A stretch of 64,000 nucleotides of DNA from Paracoccaceae bacterium (GCA_027489375.1 JAIXZW010000003.1:1-64000); one strand, 5' to 3'; shown: positions 36,359 through 45,290, counted from the first letter of the stretch. The notes: generated by a model from the sequence alone, not told the origin. A program made the numbers and translations.

Positions 36359-37347
36359 CCGCAGGGGTTTCGGTGCGCGGGGTTTCGCAACGCTATGGCG
36401 CGGCCTTGGCTTTGGATGATGTGAGCCTTGAGATTGCGGCGGGGGAGTTCGTGGTTCTGCTTGGCCCTTCGGGCTGCGGGAAGACGACCTTGCTCAACCT
36501 GATCGGGGGGTTTGCGGAACCGACACGCGGGCAGGTGCTGATCGGCGGGAAGGATATGGCGGGGGTTGCGCCGAAAGCGCGGCCCACGACGACCGTTTTT
36601 CAGGATTACGCGCTGTTTCCGCATATGACGCTGGCCGAGAACGTGGGCTTTGGCCTGCGGATGCGGGGGGTTGGCAAGGCCGAGCGGGGCGCGCGGGCCG
36701 AGGAGATGCTGGCGTTGGTGGGGCTGCAAGGGCGCGGGGCGCGGCGGCCGCACGAGTTGAGCGGCGGGCAGCGGCAGCGTGTGGCGCTGGCGCGGGCGCT
36801 TGCCGTCAGCCCTGACGTCTTGCTGCTGGATGAACCGCTCGGGGCGCTTGATCTGAAGCTGCGACGCCTGATGCAGGACGAGTTGAAGGCGATCCAGCGG
36901 CGGGTGGGGACGACGTTCGTGCATGTGACGCATGATCAGGAAGAGGCGATGGCGATTGCCGACCGGATCGTGGTGATGAACGGCGGCAAGATCGAGGATC
37001 AGGGTCCGCCGCGCGAGGTCTACATGCGCCCGAAGTCGCTGTTTTCGGCGGGGTTCATGGGCGAGGTCAACCGGATCAAGGTGCGGGACGGGGTGTCGGT
37101 GCTGGGCATGATGCCCGTGGCGGACGGGGTGCTGTGCATCCGGCCCGAGGCGATTTCCGAGACGGGGGCGTTGCGGTTGGGGCCGGCCCGTGTGCGGGAT
37201 GCGGCATTCTTTGGCGGCTATGTGCGGGCGCATGTGGTGCCTGTGGCCGCGCCGGATACGGTTCTGGTCGTGCATCTGCCGCAGGGGGCAGAGGTTCAGG
37301 CGGGCGCGGTGCTGGACCTTGGGGCAAGCAATTACGTGGTGTTGTGA
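36355..37347 (+). CDS. ABC transporter ATP-binding protein, PotA-like
   Basis: The 330-residue ATPase drives the importer. It has Walker A GPSGCGKTT, the Q-loop in VFQDYALFPHMTL, the signature LSGGQRQRVALARAL, Walker B VLLLDEPLGALD and the switch histidine in VHVTHDQEEA. A C-terminal TOBE-like domain (about 240-330) is typical of polyamine and iron importers. It overlaps the permease gene by 4 bp and its stop shares one base with the next gene's ATG. Confidence 0.93.
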   Translation: MTAGVSVRGVSQRYGAALALDDVSLEIAAGEFVVLLGPSGCGKTTLLNLIGGFAEPTRGQVLIGGKDMAGVAPKARPTTTVFQDYALFPHMTLAENVGFGLRMRGVGKAERGARAEEMLALVGLQGRGARRPHELSGGQRQRVALARALAVSPDVLLLDEPLGALDLKLRRLMQDELKAIQRRVGTTFVHVTHDQEEAMAIADRIVVMNGGKIEDQGPPREVYMRPKSLFSAGFMGEVNRIKVRDGVSVLGMMPVADGVLCIRPEAISETGALRLGPARVRDAAFFGGYVRAHVVPVAAPDTVLVVHLPQGAEVQAGAVLDLGASNYVVL

Positions 37348-38075
37348 TGGAACGTGCAAAGGCGGGTGACTGGTGGCGCGTGCGCACCGTCGGCGACGGG
37401 GTCAGTTGGATCGACGAGCCGCATATCCATGAATTCTACCGCTGCAATGTCTGGCATGTGCGGGGGCGGGACGGGGATATGCAGGTGGACAGCGGGATGG
37501 GGGTTGTCAGCTTGCGCGACTGGGTGCCGCTGGTGACGGAACGGCCGCTCGAGGCGGTGGCGAGCCATACGCATTTCGACCATATCGGTTGTCACCATGA
37601 ATTTCCCTGCCGGTCCTGCCACGGGGCCGAGGCCGAGATGATGCGCAGCCCGACGCGGGTGAACACGCTGGCCGAGCCCTATGTGACGGACGAGATTTTC
37701 ACGACCCTGCCGCCCGCCCCCTATCAATCGGCGCTTTATGCGGTGAAGGCCGCGCCTGCGACGCGGTTGTTGTGGGACGGGGATGTGGTGGACCTTGGCG
37801 ACCGGCATTTCGAGGTGATCCATACGCCGGGGCATTCTCCGGGCGGGATCGCGCTTTGGGAGGCAGCCTCGGGCGTGCTGTTTTCGGGGGATATCGTCTA
37901 TGACGGGCCGCTGATCGAAGAGACCTACCATTCAAACGCGGCGGATTATCACCGCAGCATGGTAAGGTTGTATGATCTGCCCGTGCGGGTGGTGCATGGC
38001 GGACATTTCGCGAGCTACGGGCGCGAGCGGCATCGCGAGATCATCGGAAACTGGCTGAGGGAGAAGGACAGATGA
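37347..38075 (+). CDS. Metallo-beta-lactamase-fold hydrolase
   Basis: The 242-residue cytoplasmic protein has the metal-binding motif HTHFDH (residues 74-79), a further histidine in HTPGHSPGG, the bridging aspartate in LFSGDIVYDG, and a C-terminal VHGGHF histidine. Together these make a two-metal hydrolase site. It has no signal peptide. It lies between the ABC ATPase and the ureohydrolase, overlapping both, so it probably acts on the imported compound or its breakdown product. Possible substrates include thioesters, lactams or cyclic amides; this is inference only. Confidence 0.85.
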   Translation: MERAKAGDWWRVRTVGDGVSWIDEPHIHEFYRCNVWHVRGRDGDMQVDSGMGVVSLRDWVPLVTERPLEAVASHTHFDHIGCHHEFPCRSCHGAEAEMMRSPTRVNTLAEPYVTDEIFTTLPPAPYQSALYAVKAAPATRLLWDGDVVDLGDRHFEVIHTPGHSPGGIALWEAASGVLFSGDIVYDGPLIEETYHSNAADYHRSMVRLYDLPVRVVHGGHFASYGRERHREIIGNWLREKDR

Positions 38076-39046
38076 GCAGCTTCAACCAACCGCTTGGCGG
38101 AAACGACATGCCGCGTTTCGGCGGTCCTGCGACGATGATGCGCCTTCCGTTCCAGCCGACGGCCGAGGGGCTGGATGTGGCCTTCATCGGGATTCCGATG
38201 GATCACGGCACCTCGAACCGGTCCGGCACGCGGCTCGGGCCGCGCCAGATACGGGACGAAAGCCGGATGCTGCGGCCGTTCAACATGGCGACGGGGGCGG
38301 CGCCGTTCGAGCATTTGCAGGTGGCCGATATCGGGGATGTGCCGATCAACACATTCGACCTGAAAAAGACCGTGGACATCATCACCGCGCATTATCGGGG
38401 CGTGCTGGCGGCGGGGGCGAAGCCCTTGACGCTGGGGGGCGACCATACGCTGACATGGCCGATCCTGCGGGCGATGAAGGAAAAGCACGGGCCTGTGGCG
38501 CTGATCCATGTCGATGCCCATGCCGATATCAACGAAACGATGTTCGGCGAGACGGTCGCGCATGGCTGCCCGTTCCGGCGGGCCTGGGAGGATGGCTGTC
38601 TGCAAAACGACAAGGTCTTCCAGATTGGCCTGCGCGGGACGGGCTATGCCGCCGACGATTTCGACTGGGCGCGGGACAAGGGCTGGACGGTGGTTCAGGC
38701 CGAGGAGTGCTGGGGGAAGTCGCTGGCGGGCCTGATGGAACAGGTTCGGGCGAAGATCGGGAATGCGCCGGTCTACATCACCTATGACATCGACTCGCTC
38801 GACCCTGCCTTTGCGCCGGGGACGGGGACGGTCGAGGTGGGGGGGCTGACCACATGGCAGGCGCTGGAGATCATTCGCGGCTGCGCGGGGTTGAACATCG
38901 TGGGGGGCGATCTGGTCGAGGTGTCGCCGCCCTATGACACGACGGGCAACACGGCGCTGATCGGGGCGAACCTGCTGTACGAGATGCTCTGCGTGATGCC
39001 GGGCGTGCCGCAGAAGCCTTCGCGGTTTTCGGGGTTGGCGTTTTAG
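38072..39046 (+). CDS. Agmatinase-family ureohydrolase (agmatinase or guanidinobutyrase-like)
   Basis: Ureohydrolases split guanidino compounds into an amine and urea at a two-manganese centre. The 324-residue protein shows all metal motifs: GGDHT, HVDAHAD and YDIDSLDPAFAPG, with VSPPYD near the C-terminus. The surrounding sequence (GTSNRSGTRLGPRQIR, ETMFGETVAHGCPFRRAWEDG) resembles guanidinobutyrase and guanidinopropionase as much as agmatinase, so the substrate is open. It is the last gene of the tetR-controlled importer operon, overlapping the hydrolase gene by 4 bp. A palindromic repeat begins 17 bp after its stop. Confidence 0.87.
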   Translation: MSSFNQPLGGNDMPRFGGPATMMRLPFQPTAEGLDVAFIGIPMDHGTSNRSGTRLGPRQIRDESRMLRPFNMATGAAPFEHLQVADIGDVPINTFDLKKTVDIITAHYRGVLAAGAKPLTLGGDHTLTWPILRAMKEKHGPVALIHVDAHADINETMFGETVAHGCPFRRAWEDGCLQNDKVFQIGLRGTGYAADDFDWARDKGWTVVQAEECWGKSLAGLMEQVRAKIGNAPVYITYDIDSLDPAFAPGTGTVEVGGLTTWQALEIIRGCAGLNIVGGDLVEVSPPYDTTGNTALIGANLLYEMLCVMPGVPQKPSRFSGLAF

Positions 39047-39062
39047 CGCGGGATCAGGAAGC

Positions 39063-39125
39063 GGGGTGCGCAGCGAGTGCGCACCCTACGGGCGGGGATG
39101 TAGGGTGCGCACTTGCTGCGCACCC
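39063..39125. repeat. Palindromic repeat element (REP-like), copy 1
   Basis: Two 28-bp arms face each other across a 7-bp spacer; 39063-39090 is the near-perfect inverted complement of 39098-39125. Each arm itself folds (GTGCGCAGCGAGTGCGCAC core). The same arms recur at 63529-63556 and 63677-63702. It lies between the convergent ureohydrolase and RND genes and probably ends transcription from both. Confidence 0.88.
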
Positions 39126-39129
39126 TTGT

Positions 39130-42100
39130 TCATTCCGCCACATGCAGCGACGGGCGTTTGCCGGACAGCGCGTCGACGCGGGTCGAGAGGTCCTCGATCC
39201 GTTCGGCGAGGATGTGGGCGGGCGGCTCTTCGGGTTCGTCCTCTTTCGGGCCGATGATGCGGGCGAAGAGGCGGCTTATCAGGCGCGAGAGGTCGTCCAT
39301 GATGAGGAAGAAGGCAGGCACCACGACAAGGCTGAGCACCGTCGAGACGATGATGCCGCCGATCACCGCCGTTGCCATCGGGGCGCGGAACGACCCGCCC
39401 TCGCCCACGCCGAGCGCGGAGGGGAGCATGCCTGCCGACATGGCGATGGAGGTCATGACGATGGGGCGGGCGCGTTTGTGGCCGGCCTCGATCACCGACT
39501 GGAAGCGGTCCATGCCCTGACGGCGCATCTCGATGGCGAAGTCGATGAGGAGGATGGCGTTCTTCGTCACGATGCCCATGAGCATCAGGATGCCGATGAG
39601 GACGGGCATCGACAGCGCCGAGCCGGTGAGGATGAGCGCCGCGGCGACGCCGCCGATGGCGAGGGGGAGCGAAAACAGGATGGTGAAGGGCTGGATCACC
39701 GATTTGAAGAGCAGGATGAGCACGGTCAGCACCAGCATCAGGCCCATGATCATGGCATTGCCGAAACTGGTCATGAGTTCGCCCTGAACCTCGGCATCGC
39801 CGGATTCCTGGATGCGGGCGGTCGGGGGCATTTCGACGCCTTCGGCGATTTCCTTGAAACGCGCGGAGGCCGTGCCGAGCGCCACACCCACGGGAAGGTT
39901 CGCCCCGATGGTGGCGCGCCGTTCGCGGTTGAGGCGGTCGACCATCGACGGGCCTTCGGCGATGCGGATGTCGGCCACGGTCGAGAGCGGGACGGAGCCT
40001 GTGGAGGTCGGCACGCGCAGGGCGGCGATGCGGGCGAGATCTTCGCGGCTGGCATCGTTCAGGCGGACGCGGACGGGGATCAGGCGGTTGTCGATGGCGA
40101 GTTTGGCCAAGGCCGCATCCACATCGCCGATGGTGGCGACGCGGACGGTCTGGGCAATGGCCTGCGTCGTCACGCCAAGGCGGGCAGCTTCGGTGGCGCG
40201 GGGGGTGATCTGCACCTCGGGTCGCGGAAGGGCACCTTCGGAAGCGACGTTGGCAAGGAGCGGATCGCCCGACAGCGCCGCCTCGAGGCGGGCCACGGCG
40301 AGGTTCAGGTCGGCCTCGTTTTCGGCGAGGATCGAGAAGGAGAGGTCACGCTCGCCCCGGTCGTTCAGTTTGAAGGCGCGGATGTCGGGGATGGCGTGGA
40401 GTTTCTCGAAAATCTGCGCCTCGATCACGTTTTGCGGGGTGAGGCGGCCTTCGTTCGTGGCATCGGGAACGATGAGCCCGAGCAGCGGCACCTTGTTCGC
40501 CACCTGCGAGAGTTTCAGCAACAGGGAATGGTCGAGACGGTCGAGCAGCACGGTGACAGAAGCGCGGCGGATGTCGCGGTCGCCGGTCGGAGAGGTGCCG
40601 CCGATCACCATGACCTTGTCGACGCCTTCGACGGACTGGATGGCTTGCACCATCGACTCTGTCGTGCGGTCGGTTTCGGCGAGGGTGGCACCGGGGGGAA
40701 GTTCGACCGAGATCGGGATGCGGCTGACATCCTCGGGCGGCAGGAAGCTGCCCGGGACACGGAGCATGAAGAAGACCGAGACGATGAGCACCGCGAAAGC
40801 CCCGACCAGCGTGATGTAACGGGCAGGGATCCGCCAGACATGGCCGGACGTGGTGATCGACACGAGCCGGAGGTAGCCGCGCATGAACGGCCCGTCGCCG
40901 TGCCCTTCGTCATGCGCGTCCTTGGACCGCATGAGATAGGCGGCCATCATCGGCGTGATGAGGCGTGCCACGAGGAGCGAGAAAAGCACGGCAATGGCGA
41001 CGGTCAGGCCGAACTGGCGGAAATACTGGCCGGGAATGCCGGGCATGAAGGACACCGGCATGAAGACCGCGACGATGGTGAAGGTGGTCGCAATGACCGC
41101 GAGGCCGATTTCGTCGGCGGCGTCGATGGAAGCGCGGTAGGGGGTTTTGCCCATACGGATGTGGCGCGAGATATTCTCGATTTCCACGATCGCATCGTCC
41201 ACGAGGATGCCGGTCGCCAATGTGATGGCAAGGAAGCTGACGAGGTTCAGCGAGAAGCCGAGCAGGTCCATGATGTAGAACGTCGGGATCGCCGAAAGCG
41301 GCAGGGCGACGGCAGAGATGAGCGTGGCGCGCCAGTTCTTGAGAAAGGCGAGGACGACCAGAACCGCGAGCAGCGCGCCTTCGAGCAGCGTGTGAAGGGC
41401 GGATTCGTAATTGCCATAGGTGTAGAACACCGTTTCGTCGACAAGGTTCACGGCAACGTCGGGGTGCCTGGCGCGCAATTCGTCAAGCTGCGCGTTGACG
41501 GTTTCGGCCACCGAGACTTCGGACGCGCCCTTGGCCCGGAAGACGGCGAAGGTGACGACCTGCTGGCCGTTCACCTTGGCGAAGGAGCGGAGTTCTTCGT
41601 AGGTGTCGACAATCTGGCCGAGGTCGGAAAGGCGCACATGCCGCCCCGAAGGCAGGGCGATGGTGGTGTTGGTCAGTTTTTCGACTGTCGTGGCATCGCC
41701 GAGGGTGCGGATGGCCTGTTCGCCGCTGCCGAGTTCCGAGCGGCCCGCGCCGAGGTTGGTGTTGGTGGCGCGGAGCTGGGCGCTGACGGCGGCGGCGGTG
41801 ATGCCGTAGCTGTCGAGTTTGACGGGATCGAGCAGCACGCGGATTTCGCGGTCGGCCCCGCCGTAGCGGTCGACGCGGCCAATGCCGGGGCGGCCCTGAA
41901 GGGCGCGGATGATCGTGTCGTCGACGAACCACGACACCTCTTCCATCGTCATGTCGGGGGCGCTGACGGCGAAGGTCATGATCGCCTGCCCTTCCACATC
42001 CACGCGGCTGACGATCGGGGCGTCGATATCGCCGGGAAGGTCGCCGCGAACGCGGTCGATGGCGTCTTTGGTGTCCTGCACGGCCTTGTCGGTGGGAACC

Positions 42101-42393
42101 TCCATGCGGAATTCGACTGCGGTGGTCGAGACGCCGTCTGTCACGGTGGAGACGATGTTCTTGACGCCGGTGATGCCGGCGACGGCGTCTTCGATCTTTT
42201 TCGTGACCTGTGTTTCCATCTCGGCCGGTGCGGCGCCGGATTGGGCGACGGATACGGCGACGACGGGAACGTCGATGTTGGGGAAGCGGGTGATGGGAAG
42301 CGTGTTGAAGCTTTGCCAGCCGAGGACCAGCAACATGAAGAAGAAGAGGAGCGGCGCGACGGGGTTGCGGATCGACCAGGCGGAGAAGTTCAT
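39130..42393 (-). CDS. RND efflux transporter permease (AcrB/HAE1 type)
   Basis: This is the inner-membrane proton-driven pump of a tripartite efflux system. The 1087-residue protein has the RND layout: an N-terminal helix (NPVAPLLFFFMLLVLGW), two large periplasmic loops and two sets of six membrane helices. LATGILVDDAIVEIENISRH in helix 4 carries the paired aspartates of proton relay. HAE1-type pumps export drugs, detergents or other hydrophobic compounds. It is the third gene of a tetR-adaptor-pump operon. No outer-membrane channel gene is nearby, so a shared TolC is presumably used. Confidence 0.94.
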   Translation of the reverse strand: MNFSAWSIRNPVAPLLFFFMLLVLGWQSFNTLPITRFPNIDVPVVAVSVAQSGAAPAEMETQVTKKIEDAVAGITGVKNIVSTVTDGVSTTAVEFRMEVPTDKAVQDTKDAIDRVRGDLPGDIDAPIVSRVDVEGQAIMTFAVSAPDMTMEEVSWFVDDTIIRALQGRPGIGRVDRYGGADREIRVLLDPVKLDSYGITAAAVSAQLRATNTNLGAGRSELGSGEQAIRTLGDATTVEKLTNTTIALPSGRHVRLSDLGQIVDTYEELRSFAKVNGQQVVTFAVFRAKGASEVSVAETVNAQLDELRARHPDVAVNLVDETVFYTYGNYESALHTLLEGALLAVLVVLAFLKNWRATLISAVALPLSAIPTFYIMDLLGFSLNLVSFLAITLATGILVDDAIVEIENISRHIRMGKTPYRASIDAADEIGLAVIATTFTIVAVFMPVSFMPGIPGQYFRQFGLTVAIAVLFSLLVARLITPMMAAYLMRSKDAHDEGHGDGPFMRGYLRLVSITTSGHVWRIPARYITLVGAFAVLIVSVFFMLRVPGSFLPPEDVSRIPISVELPPGATLAETDRTTESMVQAIQSVEGVDKVMVIGGTSPTGDRDIRRASVTVLLDRLDHSLLLKLSQVANKVPLLGLIVPDATNEGRLTPQNVIEAQIFEKLHAIPDIRAFKLNDRGERDLSFSILAENEADLNLAVARLEAALSGDPLLANVASEGALPRPEVQITPRATEAARLGVTTQAIAQTVRVATIGDVDAALAKLAIDNRLIPVRVRLNDASREDLARIAALRVPTSTGSVPLSTVADIRIAEGPSMVDRLNRERRATIGANLPVGVALGTASARFKEIAEGVEMPPTARIQESGDAEVQGELMTSFGNAMIMGLMLVLTVLILLFKSVIQPFTILFSLPLAIGGVAAALILTGSALSMPVLIGILMLMGIVTKNAILLIDFAIEMRRQGMDRFQSVIEAGHKRARPIVMTSIAMSAGMLPSALGVGEGGSFRAPMATAVIGGIIVSTVLSLVVVPAFFLIMDDLSRLISRLFARIIGPKEDEPEEPPAHILAERIEDLSTRVDALSGKRPSLHVAE

Positions 42394-42403
42394 GGCTGCC
42401 CCC

Positions 42404-43573
42404 TCAATTCGCGTCGGAGGGGACGGGGTTGATGCGGTCGCCGTCGCGGACGAATGCGCCTGCCTTGGTCACGATGGTGTCACCCTCGGTCAAGCCGGAA
42501 AGGATTTCGACCCAGCCGCCGTCGCGGATGCCGGTTTCGACGCGCACGCGCGAGACGGTGCCATCGCGCACGACCATCACGGACGCACCCTCGGCCGAAG
42601 CGCCGACGGCCGTGACGGGCACTGCCAAGGCGTTGCGCTCGGCGACGAGGATTTCGGCGTCGAGGAACATGCCCTGACGGATCATCCCTGCATCGTCGAT
42701 GGTGATGCGGGCGCGGCCCAGGCGGGTGGTCTGGTCGATTGCAGGTTCCACTAGGCGGACGGTGCCGGTAAGCGGCTCGGTGGAGCCGACCGCGACCATG
42801 CTGACCTTTTGTCCCGCGGCAAGGCGGGTGAGGTCGATTTCCGAGACATCGGCATTGAGTTCGAGCGCACCGTCGCGGATCAGCGTGAACATGGGCTGGC
42901 CTGCGCCCGAGGCGATGGCCCCGACGACGGCGTTGCGTTGGGTGATCGTGCCCGCGACGGGGGCTTTCACCTCGGTCCGTTCAAGGCTGAGTTCAAGGTT
43001 GGCAAGCTGGGCCTGCACCAGTTCGACCTGCGCGCGGGCGGCTTCGAGCGATTGGGTCGCCACGGTGACGCGGGCGGTGGCGGCGATGGCGTTGGAGGCC
43101 GCCTGATCGGCGGCGGCCTGACTCGAGGCTCCCTGCTTCACCAGCGCCGCGGTGCGTTCGTTCACGCGCTGCGCTTCGTCGGCGCTGGCGCGGGCTTCGA
43201 GCATCTGCGCTTCGGCCTGCGCGATGGTGGCGCGGGCCGAAGCGAGCGAGGCCACGAATTGGCTGCGTTGAAGTTCGAGTGTGCTTTTCGACAGGATGGC
43301 GAGGGTCTGGCCCGCCTGAACCTTGTCACCCACATCGGCAAGGAGGGATTCGATGGGCTGGCCTTCGATCAGGGGGGCAACGCGCACCTCTTCGACCGCG
43401 CCGACGAGGCCCGAGACGATGACACGGTCGCGCAGGGCGCGGGGGGCGACGGTCGAGACGGTGATCGCGGGAAGCGCCGAGGGCGGGGTGGCGGCGGCCT
43501 GTGCTTCGGCGGCGGCGTGGACCGGTGCGGCGAGCGCTGCGAGCAGGGCGGGAACGATCAGCAGGGAACGCAT
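42404..43573 (-). CDS. RND efflux periplasmic adaptor (membrane fusion protein)
   Basis: The 389-residue protein links the pump to the outer-membrane channel. It has a signal peptide (cleavage near VHAAAEA), a lipoyl-like half-motif (VGDKVQAGQTLAILS), a long alpha-helical hairpin (about 100-190, Ala/Gln/Glu-rich), the second lipoyl half (VKAPVAGTITQRNAVVGAIAS) and beta-barrel domains. There is no lipobox cysteine, so it is probably not lipidated. It lies 10 bp upstream of the pump and 6 bp downstream of tetR. Confidence 0.92.
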   Translation of the reverse strand: MRSLLIVPALLAALAAPVHAAAEAQAAATPPSALPAITVSTVAPRALRDRVIVSGLVGAVEEVRVAPLIEGQPIESLLADVGDKVQAGQTLAILSKSTLELQRSQFVASLASARATIAQAEAQMLEARASADEAQRVNERTAALVKQGASSQAAADQAASNAIAATARVTVATQSLEAARAQVELVQAQLANLELSLERTEVKAPVAGTITQRNAVVGAIASGAGQPMFTLIRDGALELNADVSEIDLTRLAAGQKVSMVAVGSTEPLTGTVRLVEPAIDQTTRLGRARITIDDAGMIRQGMFLDAEILVAERNALAVPVTAVGASAEGASVMVVRDGTVSRVRVETGIRDGGWVEILSGLTEGDTIVTKAGAFVRDGDRINPVPSDAN

Positions 43574-43579
43574 CGGGTA

Positions 43580-44212
43580 TCAGCCTTTCACATCGTCATT
43601 GGACACGTCGTCGATCGTGCGGTCGATCGTACGGAGCAGCAGGTCGGTCAGTCGCGCCTGCTCGTCAGGGGTTTCGGCGGGGTGCATGGCGCTGGCTTTG
43701 ACAAGCATGATGATCAGCATGGCCTGCGGATAATAGCGCTGTCGGGCAAGGTCGGGCGGGAGGGCATGGACCTTGGCGAAGATGGAGGTGAGGTAGCCGA
43801 CGATCTCGTGCTCCATCTGGGTCGTGATGGCGCTGATCTCGGCCTTGCGGAGTGCGGCGGCCGTGATTTCCGCCCAGAGTTGGCCTTCGCTCTGGCAGTT
43901 CCGTTCCAGGACGCGGGCGTGCACCGTTGCGCGCAGACCGGCAAGCGGATCGGGCGAGCGGAGAATTTCGCGGAAGGTCGCCTCCATCTCGGCCAGATCG
44001 CGGAGGATGAGGGCGGCGACGATGGCGGCTTTGGACGGGAAGTAGCGGTAGAAGTTGCCGACGCTCATGCCGCAGGCGCGGGCGAGGTCTTGCATGGAGG
44101 CGCCGTCGAAGCCTTTTTCGGAAAAGGCGCGGCGCACCCCTTCGAGGATTTCAACGCTGCGCTGGTCGGCAAGCGGTGCGTGGTGAGGAGACACGGGAGC
44201 GAGGGTGTTCAT
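43580..44212 (-). CDS. TetR family repressor of the RND efflux operon
   Basis: The 210-residue protein has the TetR DNA-binding domain near its N-terminus (ILEGVRRAFSEKGFDGASMQDLARACGMSVGNFYRYFPSK) and a helical C-domain. It is the first gene of the operon with the adaptor and pump, so it probably represses its own operon. A perfect 16-bp palindrome lies 17 bp before its start codon. The ligand is unknown, presumably an export substrate. Confidence 0.9.
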   Translation of the reverse strand: MNTLAPVSPHHAPLADQRSVEILEGVRRAFSEKGFDGASMQDLARACGMSVGNFYRYFPSKAAIVAALILRDLAEMEATFREILRSPDPLAGLRATVHARVLERNCQSEGQLWAEITAAALRKAEISAITTQMEHEIVGYLTSIFAKVHALPPDLARQRYYPQAMLIIMLVKASAMHPAETPDEQARLTDLLLRTIDRTIDDVSNDDVKG

Positions 44213-44229
44213 GGGATATCCGCATCTGC

Positions 44230-44245
44230 GAATGAACGTTCATTC
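44230..44245. promoter_or_regulatory. TetR operator palindrome of the RND operon
   Basis: GAATGAACGTTCATTC is a perfect 16-bp palindrome just upstream of tetR. Size, symmetry and place fit a TetR operator. Its GAAC/GTTC core resembles the half-sites of the other TetR system at 33603-33637. Confidence 0.72.
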
Positions 44246-44525
44246 ATCGAGATAGACCTCTCCACGTGGAAAGCAAGGACTTCGTTCGAAAGATGCACAG
44301 GCGGTTCGGTGATTCGCTGCGCGGGCCGTTTTTTGTGTATTTAAGGGCAACAATGCACAACTTAAGGTTGTGGTGCGATTTCACTTTAGAAGCAAAACCA
44401 TCATTTCGACGCAATTGAGAGTGAAAGACGGCGACAATGCGGCAGAAGTTTGACCGCGGTGTTAACCAGTGTTAATAAAGATTAACGCCCGTTTGGGTGT
44501 TTTTCGTTACGCATTGGAGCACGAA
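44246..44525. promoter_or_regulatory. AT-rich upstream region with three evenly spaced TTAA boxes
   Basis: No gene is seen. TTAA occurs at 44462, 44472 and 44482, exactly 10 bp apart (6-nt gaps), inside two GTGTTAA copies (44459-44465, 44469-44475) and an inverted repeat GTTAAT-AAAG-ATTAAC (44471-44486). This resembles a CtrA-type site, though CtrA classically uses a 7-nt gap. A CACAAC / GTTGTG hairpin lies at 44356-44372 and a TCCACGTGGA palindrome at 44261-44270. Confidence 0.5.
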
Positions 44526-45224
44526 ATGGGACGCAGATTCGGACCGCTGCCGTATGGGTCTACGATCTTGAAGGGATTTTGTGTCGCTTCCGTTATGGCC
44601 GCCACGACATTCGTGATGCCCCAGACTGGCACGGCGCAGGTTCGCAAGATCAAGATTCCGCAGGAACTTTGTGAATATCGCCCGCTTGGCAAGAAATTGA
44701 TCCTGACCATCAAGGCGCGGTCGGATTACCTCAAGATTCTTGAATATCTCAGCGAGCAGTGCCCCGAAGTGGCGCTGCTGTTCGCGGACGAACCGACTGC
44801 GACCATTCCGGACGATGGCGGTGACGGTGGCGACGACAACGGTGGCGGCGGCCAAACCGGCGGCGGTGGCGATCCGACCCCGTCCCCTTCGGCAGCACCG
44901 TCGAATTCGCCCGCGCCGTCCACGTCGCCTGAGCCTTCGCCCGAGCCGTCGACTTCGCCCGAGCCATCGCCCGAGCCGTCGACTTCGCCCGAGCCGTCCA
45001 CTTCGCCCGCACCTTCGACTTCGCCCGCACCGTCGACTTCGCCCGGACCTTCGACGAAGCCCCGCGGCGGGAACAAGGGCGGCGGCAATGGTGACGAAGG
45101 AGATTGCCAAGGTTCGGGTTGCACCGACGGGGACAATCCCGGCCACGGCGGCGGCGGCAAGAAGGACAAGGTCACTGCACCTGCCACCGATCCCGTTCAG
45201 GAAACCGCTCCCGTCACGGAGTGA
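44526..45224 (+). CDS. Secreted Pro/Ser-repeat protein of unknown function
   Basis: The 232-residue protein begins with a long signal peptide (cleavage near GTAQ, about residue 38). A short folded part follows (about 39-95: RKIKIPQELCEYRPLG...LEYLSEQCPEVALLF, two cysteines), then a Gly/Asp-rich linker, about 50 residues of tandem PSTSPEP- and PSTSPAP-type units, and a Gly-rich tail with a CQGSGC motif. The ATG at 44526 has GGAG six bases upstream; an earlier in-frame start is less likely. The repeat is likely an extended wall-spanning spacer. No family is recognised. Confidence 0.72.
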   Translation: MGRRFGPLPYGSTILKGFCVASVMAATTFVMPQTGTAQVRKIKIPQELCEYRPLGKKLILTIKARSDYLKILEYLSEQCPEVALLFADEPTATIPDDGGDGGDDNGGGGQTGGGGDPTPSPSAAPSNSPAPSTSPEPSPEPSTSPEPSPEPSTSPEPSTSPAPSTSPAPSTSPGPSTKPRGGNKGGGNGDEGDCQGSGCTDGDNPGHGGGGKKDKVTAPATDPVQETAPVTE

Positions 45225-45242
45225 ACCTGACCAAGAACTGAC

Positions 45243-45270
45243 AAAGGCCGCCTTCGGGCGGCCTTTTCGT
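45243..45270 (+). terminator. Intrinsic terminator
   Basis: A perfect 10-bp stem AAAGGCCGCC / GGCGGCCTTT closes a TTCG tetraloop and is followed by TCGTTTT. It lies between the converging secreted-protein and cysteine-peptidase genes. Confidence 0.93.
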
Positions 45271-45290
45271 TTTCGGTGCAGCCGGTGCGA

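Noticed and set aside
39142-42432. 1096-codon open frame antisense to the RND pump
   Set aside because: Low-complexity Gly/Asp/His-rich translation with no family features; it is a shadow of the pump gene.
44915-45060. Possible CRISPR-like repeat array
   Set aside because: The 12-base units are tandem without spacers and encode a regular peptide repeat within an open frame. No cas gene is present.
44472-45146. Minus-strand 224-residue Arg/Gly repeat frame
   Set aside because: It is the antisense of the Pro/Ser repeat; signal peptide, ribosome binding site and terminator all support the plus-strand gene.
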